Shown here one piece after another: positions 35,801-47,800 of a DNA stretch of 64,000 nt (positions are counted from its first letter, which is position 1; each line of letters begins with the position of its first letter). Below the pieces are notes generated by a model that saw only the letters and a program-made list of their open reading frames with translations, was not told where the DNA came from and searched no databases. Source of the stretch: Ophiura sarsii (Eukaryota > Echinodermata > Ophiuroidea > Amphilepidida > Ophiuridae); assembly GCA_035610835.1 (NCBI GenBank), contig CM069455.1:354335-418334 (forward strand), in the 5' to 3' direction. A program made the position numbers and the translations under genes.

Positions 35801-38800
35801 TCTTTTCAAACAATGTAACATTCCCTGTAACATCGTTACCAGGTTCCCATCAACAGTTGTATATAAACGTTATTGTCCAGTGTGAGCACAGTCAAGACAT
35901 CGCCGTCGATGGCAGTACAAATGTGGAATGGGATGACCGTTTAAATAATGGAGGGGAATATTGTGTCAACCGAAAACAGATGACCGATGGATTACACTCC
36001 ATTGGTCACATATCAAGTTCTGTGACATTTGCAGTCGTTGTGTATGGCTTTGGCGAGAAAAATTCTTATGGATATATGGCCGGATACAATGCATTTCATC
36101 ATACGACTCCTGGTAGGTATTAACGAGGGTCATTCAATAAGTTCTACCTCCTAGCCCATAACTTTGTTATTATATAAGCCAGTCTTATGAAATGTAACAC
36201 AATTGTAGTGTGGAACCTCAGCTACAAATTCATTATAAATTGATTCGAGTAATGTGTGTACTTTTTTAGAGATGAAGTGAAAGCTAATTCTAGAAGACAA
36301 ACCGTACCTATTTGTCAATTATAGCCGTTCTAAATGTAAGATATCTCTTTAACAGACCATACACAATAAAACCGACTGATCTTTTTATATAGGAAAAATA
36401 CACTCTCCGATTAGCCAGAACTAGATCAGGACAACCATTTAGTTTCCCCCTCCCTTAGAGAACCCTGTAAAAGTCATATTTAATTTTCATAAGACATAAC
36501 AGATCTTCAATATACAGGACTAAATGGAAAGATTTCAAGTTTCTCGAAGAGATAATTTTCTACCATTGACTACCTGATTAACTATTCTGAAGCTTGCACA
36601 CAAGAAAAATTCATAAAGTGACTATCATGTTAAAGATTTAATATCCGAGGCATCATTGTGGCTTGACTTATAACAATGAAAATTTTACTGATTATCAGTA
36701 TTCCGATATGCCCAAAGGCATATCAATACATCCGAGTCGATATTACACTATTGCATGCCTACAAGAGTTAATATTGCTTACAATCTCAGTATATAAATCG
36801 TGCTCTTATCATAGCTAACCATACAATACGTAAAACCCTCCGAAAAACATGTATTTTTTGAAAGGTAATTGTCCGTTTCCGTTGTTCAAAATCTCCCTCT
36901 GGCGTTGCACAGATATAATTTATGATTTACTATAAATGTGTAGCAATGATTCGGAGCTATGATCATGACAAATGTCATGAGCCTACCACCACCTCCGCCA
37001 CCACCACCTCCACATCCACCTCCTTCTCATCCACCTCCTTCTCCACCACCACATCCACCACCACTACCTCCTCCACCACCACCACCAACAACACCACCAC
37101 CTCTACCACCACCACCACCACCACTACCTTCACCACCACCTCCTCATCGCCCACCATCACCTCTACCACCACCACCTCCACCATCACCAGTTAGAGACCA
37201 ACAGTAGAATCCCAGAAATGTGATATTTAATCAAAACATGTTGTATTTCCTTTCTAAGAGAGCGGAACAACACCATGGACAACTAGAGAAGACACGACAT
37301 ATGAGGAAAGTAATCATCAAAGTGTCACCGGTACGTAGCATTGGGTCAATGTGATATATATTAGGGCAATGTACTCAATATAATTGTTAATAGTTAGAGA
37401 CCGAAAGTAGAATCCCTGAAATCTAAGCCACTGCTAATTCACCCAATTTTACTTCATTAGCTATTCATAACTCCTAAACACTTGTCAGATAAAATCAATG
37501 TATTGTAAATACAACATGTACGGCTACAGTAATTCTCAAAAAAGTCTAAGGCAAACCAGATTAAATTTGATGTTTAATTAAAAAACATATGTTTGTATTT
37601 CCTTTGCAAGTGAGCGGAACAACACCATGGACACCTAGAGAAGACACGACATATGAGGACAGTAATCATCAAAGTGTCACCGTTTCATCTGGAGGTACGT
37701 AGCATTGGATCTATGTAATAAATATTAGGTCAATGTACTAAATATAAGTTTTAGTTAGAGACCGAAATTAAATCCCTATAAAAATCTAAGCCACAGCTTC
37801 ACTTCCGCGCAAAGTACAGTCTGTTATAGTATAGTGGGGTCCCCGGTATATTTTTTAACTTTCCGTATTTGCTTTATTACGGTCCGATATGACGGGTACA
37901 TTACACAAAATCATCTCAGTAGTATCTACCGTTTGTCCGTTTGTCATGGCACTTTGTAACTTTGCTCTGTTAAATTACCACGACAAAAGGAAGTATTGAT
38001 CATTTTGCTTGAAAATTTAATGTTTTTAATTTTTGTTTTTGTCCCTTAAAATTGTGTAACAACTTACAATTAATAAGCTATTTAATCAGCATGATCAGTA
38101 TAACACCAAATACCGAGGTTTGTAAACTTTAAGGGATTTTTTACAAAACATGTTTGAACTTTAAAAAAAAGTACTCAAAATCATCTCGATGGTCAATGCT
38201 TTCGTTTGTCATGGTATAATAGCTATTACGTTATTAATGCCGTTATATTCGTATAATCAGGAAAGGTGAGAAGAGAAGGAGGCTAAACGAAATTGGGGAC
38301 CCATATGCGCATCTGTGTACTTTTGACCATCATAATTCCATGATTCCTCTAGTCAAATGAACCGACACGATGCCAATTTATTGCCCCCCCCCCCCTGGCT
38401 ACGCCACTGTCGTTGAGTGCTTAGTGGAGAGATGTATCGTGCACGGAAAAAACGAAAGTACTTCTTCCAAGCCGACCCGTATGTTATGATATGTGAGACA
38501 TTTTCCGAGGTCAATAAGATGAATTCCTTGGAAATTATTATTTAGTAATTCCCATCATTTCCCATGATCAAGAATCGGTGGTATGTTAATTGAATATGTA
38601 AACTAACTTTGTATTCATTCATTTTTGGTGACAGAGTTTGACAAAACGTAAAAAACGCATTTATTTTTTTGCGATTCAGGCTTGTGCTTTATAAATACGA
38701 TGTACGGCAGTAGCGTGAAGCAAAACAAATGACCCAGCTGACACACCACTTCTGGGTAAGATTATTGCGTGACCTCCCAGAATTGATACCACCGCGCATG

Positions 38801-41800
38801 CTTAATGGACGCAAGACTTGCACTCGCCACGCTCAGCGGGGGAACCCAATTATCGTATTACTTAATACAACCAATTGATACTGAATAGGCGGATGCACAG
38901 GTTTGACTTTCATCATGGTCTCGTTTAGCCTCCTTCTCTTCTCACCTTTCTTGGTATAATCCATTATAATGATGAAATTCCCCTTTCATCTCCCATTGTT
39001 TACAGTGTCCTATGAAAAGATTGGTGCAATAGTTGGAGCAACCGCGAGTTGTATTCTTGTTGTAGTGGTTGCACTTCTATTCCTCGTCAGGAAGAAAGGA
39101 TGGTTGACAAGACGAGGACACCACCGCGGCGTTGACGATCGGACTATGGTACATACTCACATTATTATACTAACACATAAACATAATCTATGTGGACTTA
39201 GGTCGGGCATGTTTTCCCTATGATGTCCTTACAGTAATTGTAAAAATAGATTTTAGATATTCCCGGCCTTGTAAATCTTTAAACATCGACTCCTGGTTTC
39301 TCTGTTCATTACAACGGAAATCGTAGACTTCTTAGAAATCAAATTTGTTTACATAGAATATGCTTTTAAAATGCTTTATGACACAAATATAGTCACAAAG
39401 ATGATTTGCCAATTCAAATTCTATGTTATCTATATATCATGATACAGTGACGTAACGGCGTCATTTACTAAATGCATCACATAACGCGCACACTTATCGA
39501 GGCGCTGACGTGATGGCAATGCATCTTAGACAGACGGTAGATATATCGCGTGTTTACATTTTGCGAGTTACGTCACTGCCCAGAGTAAAATAGAAATAGT
39601 ACCGTCTTTATTGGGAGATCAAGTACAATGTCATATATATTGGTTTCCTGTACTATTTTTAGACTGCGGTGTTTTGATTTGTTTTTTGTTTTGAATTATG
39701 GAAAATACATACACCATTTCCCTGGTAATTTGGTATGCAACAGATGCTTCAGAAAATGGTTAAAAAAATGTTTCTTTCTCTTGGACCGCCCTCATTCCAG
39801 TTCAATGGATTTTTGTATTTATAATAGATGGATACGTTTTTAAATAAAGCTTTATTAAAAGGATTCCTGTATAATTTATGGCTTCTTATTTGTTGACTTT
39901 TGTTTCTTATACGCGGAAACCGCAAAAAAAGTGTTTAAGCATGATTATCTGATCGATTGGTACCGCGGCTTTTTTACACAGAGAATGACAGGACATGCGA
40001 AATCATCTGTTCATCTTATTTTGCTGGACCTGACCGTTTAGAGCAATATGACTTGCGAATGTTTACATCTGGACCTGACCGTTTAGAGCAATATGACTTG
40101 CGAATGTTTACATTTTACAGCAACGAAGACTCTTCCCTATTTGCTGCTGTTTTGCTGAATTATCAGAAGGGTTATGACAATGTTTAACGAGATGACACAT
40201 TTACGGAGACAATTTTCAATATATTGATTGCACAAAAATGGCGATATAGTTTTTCAATATTTTAGTTCTTTTACCTTTACCTTTACCTAGGCTTTTTCAG
40301 CCTCTGTAGGCTGAAGCCCTCTTTCAGCATCTTCCATCTGTGTCTGTCTTGTGCTTCTCTTGTCCATGTCGTTCCTCTGTATTTGGTTAATTCGTCTCTC
40401 CATCTTTGTTTCTGCCTGCCTCTTCTCCTTTTGCCTGTACGGGGCTGCTTTTACGTCATGGCAAATTATCAAATCACCTGTATTAGTTAATATTGAAGTC
40501 TTGAGTTTTAAAATATTGGGTTCATATTCGAGTTTTTGCCTGAAACTCTTCTCATTTTCATACTTGCACAAACGTCCGTTTGGTGAGCGAGGTCACTCGC
40601 GCTAACTTATAAAAGAAAATAGCGACCACTAACGTGACATCGGATTATCATTTAAAAGAATCAAAAACGAAGCATCTTGAGCTGGTAATAATGTGGTCCA
40701 ATGTATAGTTGTACAATAACAAGATTTTGGTCTTTTACAGGATACTGTTGCCATGGACACAGCAACAGGAAGTAATACTACTCGGTGTGACACTACTACG
40801 TTCATTACGGATGCAGATGAGTATTTAGTTCCCACACCTACTCGACCGTTACCCGCACTTCCTCAAGATGGACTAGACTCTTCTATAGTCCCATGGTATA
40901 ATTTCGAAGTATCTGAACAAGAGCTTGGTCAGGGTGCCTTTGGGAAAGTTTACGCCGGATTTGTGTGGTCGGAACGCTCACAAACGTGGAAACAAGCAGC
41001 AGTCAAAGTGTTGAAGCGTAAGTTAATATTAAAACAAATAATATTTTGAAAAGATAACGAGTCATTGCCAGTGGTGTGGGCAGGGGGCCATTCTCCTCCC
41101 CTTAAATTTTCCCGACGGTACACAACGCATGCCCTCTGTACATTCGTGATTTTGACCATGCGATTTTTTGGCCAGTTTTGAAGACAACCACATCGAGCCC
41201 CGCCCCCCCCCCCCCCCCCCCACCACCACCACCACCCATCCCGCCCCCGCTATTAAGTTTCTCGAGCTGACTGACAAAAAACAATCGGCAACCTATTTTT
41301 TTTGTCGGTACATCATGCACAGGTGTTGCTTTACATAGACATCTCGATCATTTATTCCATTAGGGTCATAAAAAGAGAACTAAGTCGAAGCCAAGCAATT
41401 AACGTGTCTTATATGAAAGATAATTGTGTAAGCTTTACTTAGAAACTTCGAAAATTGAAGAAAAAATTGATTCTTGGTTTCAAAATGCCGAAAATTAGTG
41501 AAATTATGGAAATTTGGCTGAAAATCCAAGATGGCGGCCGTGAGGTGTAAATGGTCAGAAAGAGGTAACTAAGTCGAAGCCAAGCAATTAACATGTTTTA
41601 TATGAAAGATTATTGTATACTATTTCCTTATAGACTTCAAAAATTGAAGAAAAAATAGGTCCTTGGTGAGAAAAGGTAAAAAGTTGAAAAATCCAAGATG
41701 GCGGCTATATGCAATAAATAATCGGGGAGTAAACCTGTGCATGCCTTTCGTCGGTTCAACTATGTTTTGCCCCCCCCCCCCCCCTCCCCCTGGTCATTGC

Positions 41801-44800
41801 TACCACCTCATACCACCTCATTTGGTCTCTAATTTGTATGTTTAGGGGAGAGCGGGGAGTGTACACCGTAGGGGAGGGATCACCCACCACATGATTCTCA
41901 TCATTGCGGCCACTGGTTAAATTTGACGAACACACAATATGTTCCGCTGTTTGTTGCGATCTTCCTATGGTTACATGGTAGATCTTCGTATAATATTTAC
42001 CAAATCTTTCATTTTTGATATTCATTTTTTTCTAAAGATATCGTACAGAAGAGTTTAATGTAGGCCTACATCATCGTTATGTAGGTATGGGATTGGGTCA
42101 ATGTACTTATTGGGCTATGGGGCACATTCACCATTTAATGATAAGGCATGTTCGCCAATGGGGAATTACATGATTTAGATTTTGTATAATTTCAAAATTG
42201 TAATTCACCTCCTGTAGGATATTTGTAATTATAAAAATAGCTATCTTCAATAGAGTAGCACTAAAATTAGAGGATAATATTTTGAAATGTGGTATTTAAT
42301 ATTAATATTAAATGCTAAACGAGTATATTCCGCAAAAATGACCCCACCCTTAACAGCGGACTCCCTAAATGTTATTTTGGAAGAAAATCACATTGCAAAA
42401 CAAATGTGTATATCTATTTGATACATACTACTGTATGAAGTCTAATTATGAGCCCATGGCAAACTTGCCCCGGCCTATGGACGAACCTGTCTTTATCCTT
42501 TACTCATTCCTTTTCAGTACGGCCCAGGGTACTGAAATAGTGGTCGTATGTAGCCAAGATATCAATCTAATGTCAATAGGTCCATTCAATCTTTAAACTT
42601 GACGTCTCTAGGCCATTTCAATTGAAAATGGGGCGAACACTCCCCGCTCTCCCCTACTATTTCAATAGTATAATTACCATTCTGCAAGTTAATGATTCGA
42701 CTTTTTGATTCCATAGAGGGCGCTTCACTTATAGACGACCAAGCTTTCCAGGAGGAATTCCAAACTATGTTACGAATTGGTTACCATAGCAACGTCGTTT
42801 GTTTATTGGCAGCATCTACCAATCCTGAAGGTATCTATTTAAATAAAATACAACATATGGAAACAGGAAGCTTATGTACAAAATGTAACCCCTATCCATA
42901 CGAGAATATAACCATGATAACATCGTAATTTAATATAAATGTTAGCTTTTATATAGCGCTTTATCAAATCAAGTAAGCTCAAAGCGCTTTACATTTATTC
43001 CGCTGCTCAGATGGGATACATCAGAATCAGTTCGCTTCACTTAAGTTATTGCTGCCTATCTTACAAATTCTGATAATGGCAAGTTTTCATATCAGACACT
43101 TAGATTGTGATTATCCCCAAATAGCTACACATTTAACACCTGGGTGGAGAGAAGTTATTGTGGTCAATTGCCTTACTCACGAGCACAACGGGACTCGAAC
43201 CCACAACCTTTGGTTTATGAATCCAGTGCTGTATCCGCTGCGCCACACATGCCCACATACAATATTAATATTAGGCTATAGGCATTATAGGGGATTTGGT
43301 AAAATTAGTGCGGGATCAGAGTCAACACAATATGAAGAGTTTATTTGCAAAACGTGCTCAGTGCGCTCAAGCGTACTTTGGGGGAAAACATTTTTTATTT
43401 AAATAATGGACATTTGGATTGGGTGATTAAGCCCATACGCCATTAAATAATGTGTCGGTTTATTAAGTGCATAATGGCTAAAGTAAAGGTATGCCCATAC
43501 GTCATGAAATAATGTGTTGGTTGATTAAGTGCATATGGCTAAAGGTATGCCCATACGTCATTAAATAATGTGTCGGTTGATTAAGTGCATATGGCTAAAG
43601 GTATGCCCATACGTCATTAAATAATGTGTTGGTTGATTAAGTGCATATGGCTAAAGGTATGCCCATACGTCATTAAATAATATGTCGGTTGATTAAGTGC
43701 ATATGGCTAAAGGTATGCCCATACGTCATTAAATAATGTGTTGGTTGATTAAGTGCATATGGCTAAAGGTATGCCCATACGTCATTAAATAATGTGTCGG
43801 TTGATTAAGTGCATATATGGCTAAAGGCATGCCCATACGTCATTAAATAATGTGTTGGTTGATTAAGTGCATATGGCTAAAGGTATGCCCATACGCCATT
43901 AAATAATGTGTCGGTTGATTAAGTGCATATGGATAAAGGTATGCCTATACGCCATTAAATAATGTGTTGGTTGATTAAGTGCATATGGCTAAATGTATGC
44001 CCATACGTCATTAAATAATGTGTTGGTTGATTAAGTGCATATGGCTAAATGTATGCCCATACGTCATTAAATAATGTGTTGGTTGATTAAGTGCATATGG
44101 CTAAAGGTATGCCCATACGTCATTAAATAATGTGTTGGTTGATTAAGTGCATATGGCTAAAGGTATGCCCATACGTCATTAAATAATGTGTTGGTTGATT
44201 AAGTGCATATGGCTAAAGGTATGCCCATACGTCATTAAATAATGTGTCGGTTGATTAAGTGTATATGGCTAAAGGTACAGTACAGCTCGAAATAGAATGG
44301 ACAATGTCAACGCACTTCATTGCAATGTCATTGCAATGTCAACGCAATGTCATTGCAATGTCATTGCACATTGCAATGACTGCACTAATCTGGTTACATC
44401 TCAAGGCATCATTGCAATGTCATTGCAATGTCATTGCAATGTCAGTGCAATATCATTGCAATGTCAGTGCAATGTCATGGTCCATTCTATTTCGAGCTGT
44501 ACTGTATGCCCATACGTCATTAAATAATGTGTTGGTTGATTAAGTGCATATGGCTAAAGGTATGCCCATACGTCATTAAATAATATGTTGGTTGATTAAG
44601 TGCATATGGCTAAAGGTATGCCCATACGTCATTAAATAATGTGTTGGTTGATTATAAGTGCATATGGATAAAGGTATGCCCATACGCCATTAAATAATGT
44701 GTCGGTTGATTAAGTGCATATGGCTAAAGGTATGCCCATACGTCATTAAATAATGTGTTGGTTGATTAAGTGCATATGGCTAAAGGTATGCCTATACGCC

Positions 44801-47800
44801 ATTAAATAATGTATTTGTTGAAATCCTGAACGGTTTATTGTGTTAGAATCTCTTACAAAATACTATGGACTTAGAGTGTCGTAATAAATGCATATGAAAT
44901 AATTGATAATTCTGAAAGTTCACATGATATGTTAATTGTTGTCTTTAAGAATAGCGATCGCCCTCTTAAGTTACGCGAGATATTCCGTGTGTCTTGAAAT
45001 TCACTTGATATTGGTTTTGGTTATAGAGCTCATAAATACTGGTATTTACAACTTCAAACATGACACCGATCAGAAAAGTAAGATATTGTTTTATGTATTT
45101 TAACACCCATGATAGGTATATTTCACGTTGGGTTAGAATTCGCTCGTCACGGTAATCTTCTTAAGTTCTTACGGGATTACCGTAACTCGGGCAAGAAGAT
45201 ACTGCACCATACACCCGGTCCGACACAAGCTGGAGATGAAATGACATTAAAGAAGATCATGACGTTTGCCCATGAGGTTGTCAAGGGGATGCTTCATCTT
45301 CTTGATAAACAGGTGATTAACACATTTATTTATTACCATTTTCGATTTTTTTTTTCTTCTTTTCTAAATAAGCCAACAAAAATTACTGAACAAAAACACC
45401 ACTGGTTTCAGTCTAGTATGATCGTGATTTGTTTATAGAATTTTAACTAGCAATTGAGAAGAAAAATGGAATTTGGAAAAAATGAATCGTTTCAATAGAT
45501 AATGATGGCGCTAGAGAGAAATTTGGTTGACGCAATATGGTAATGTTGATAATTTTCATGTGATCTACATTGAAATTACCAAAATCGAGAAATGTTACAT
45601 GGTATAGACGGTAAATTAAGGTAAACCGTTTCAAATGGTAGTCTAGGTTAGTAGTTATGCCTAAGTATTACGTAGGTGCAAAAACCTGGTCTCTATGGAG
45701 GGCGCACTCACATACGTATCTCTCAGTGCCCCTTTAAATTGAGGGCGCACTCACATACGTATCTCTCAGTGCCCCTTTAAATTGAGGGCACACTCCCATA
45801 CGTAGCTCTCAGTGCCCTTTAAATTGAGGGCGCACTCCCATACGTAGCTCTCAGTGCCCCTTTAAATTGAGGGCACACTCCCATACGTAGCTCTCAGTGC
45901 CCTTTACATTGAGGGCGCACTCCCATACGTAGCTCTCAGTGCCCCTTTAAGTGCTTTAAAAGACCAAGCAAGAGCAAAATGACGACTATTTAAATAACCG
46001 TTTACTTGCCAAAGAAACTTCAAGGCTGACATTACTTAAACGACACTTCAATGTAATGCAATATGTTTTTTTAACAAACGATCGAGAACTAGCTCAAGTT
46101 GAATCTTGTAAAATAAGTAAATTATTCAGATTCCAAGCAGGCCTACGTGAAACCAAATGTCCCCTTTAATTATAACCCCCTAATGATGAGAGAGAGGGTA
46201 CGAAATTGAAAAATCGTATCTATCCGCGAAAATGAATTAATGCTATTGTTGAACGGTGCGGGTTTAAATCTATTTTAATAGAAGCATTTAAAAATGCTTT
46301 TTATTTAAACTGAAATCGGACATTCGGTTCTATAGATATGATCGATCAAAGGAGTGTACTCAAAGGTTCCATTTTATTGTTCTCTCACCCTGCTATATTT
46401 AAGAGAATTAATTGTAGGAGAACGAATACGTCAATGTCTATGACTCTTGTTTTACAATTAATCATTCAGCTAAAATTAACTAAGAAAAAACACCTCAAAA
46501 ACGTAGGATTGTGTCACCTTATCCATTGGCATGTGGAACAGACTTAGTGAACTATGGAGGCGACATTCGCGATCCTTTATGATTGTTTAAGTGTTTAGCC
46601 AATCAGATATTGTGGATTGTATACCGTTGGTTTCATATTTATTCTTTGGTTGTACGTCGTTTTTTGCTCCTGACAACAAAACGTAAGGTTTCGATAGTTT
46701 GACGACATTTTACCATTGCCCATCAATGTCAACGATATTTATTACACTTCATGGGAAGTATCTCTCGAGATCCAGTACAAATATCAATGTTTCGCTGATT
46801 CTTCTCACCATTGTATTAGTATATTTCATCTTTGTATGTATTGTTCAGCTTATCCATAGGGACCTGGCCGCTAGGAATGTTCTGTTAGCAGACGATAACG
46901 GCACAATGGTTGCTAAGGTGGCAGATTTTGGTTTATCACGAAATGACGATTACGGCAAATCAACGACCAGGGTAAGGCAACCTCTTTCATTGCTTCTTGG
47001 ATTAGAAGATGTTAGAGGATAGGGTTGAACTGAAGGCCTATAGATAATAACATCGCCGTTCTTCTCCATCTGACTCATTTGGTAGAGCACCGGTCTGGTA
47101 ACCCGGAGGTCTCAGGTTCAATTCCTGGATGGTCAGTGATTTTTACTGGATCATACATTTATATATGTTATATATCTTAATATCGTGAGTAAGAACACAA
47201 TAAAGTCGTAAGTGATTATTTTGGCGAACTTGATATTTTGGTAGATTATGAAACTGCATGCACATACCGTACTTAGCTATTATTTGAAATCTCAAAATGT
47301 ATTAGTACCGCATGTTCTTAATTTAACCTCGTGTACCCTACCACTTACGATATTGAACCGAGAAAAGCTGGTGACAGATATCTATAGGGTGTAACAAGGC
47401 TCCATTTGATGACCGCATGATCCAACATTGTACAGATATCTATAGGGTGTAACAAGGCTCCATTTGGTGACCGCATGATCCAACATTGTACAGATATCTA
47501 TAGGTTGTAACAAGGCTCCATTTGGTGACCGCATGATCCAACATTGTACAGATATCTATAGGGTGTAACAAGGCTCCATTTGGTGACCGCATGATCCAAC
47601 ATTGTACAGATATCTATAGGGTGTAACAAGGCTCCATTTGGTGACCGCATGATCCAACATTGTACAGATATCTATAGGGTGTAACAAGGCTCCATTTGGT
47701 GACCGCATGATCCAACATTGTATAGATATCTATAGGGTGTAACAAGGCTCCATTTGGTGACCGCATGATCCAACATTGTACAGATATCTATAGGGTGTAA

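Noticed and set aside
40287..40571. 94-residue minus-strand frame rich in charged residues ([15 protein letters not shown])
   Set aside because: It faintly resembles a LINE-type linker, but I could not align it to any defined block and no neighbouring RT is present.
44259..44543. Frames encoding repeated [10 protein letters not shown]
   Set aside because: They are translations of the tcattgcaatg tandem interior of the MITE.
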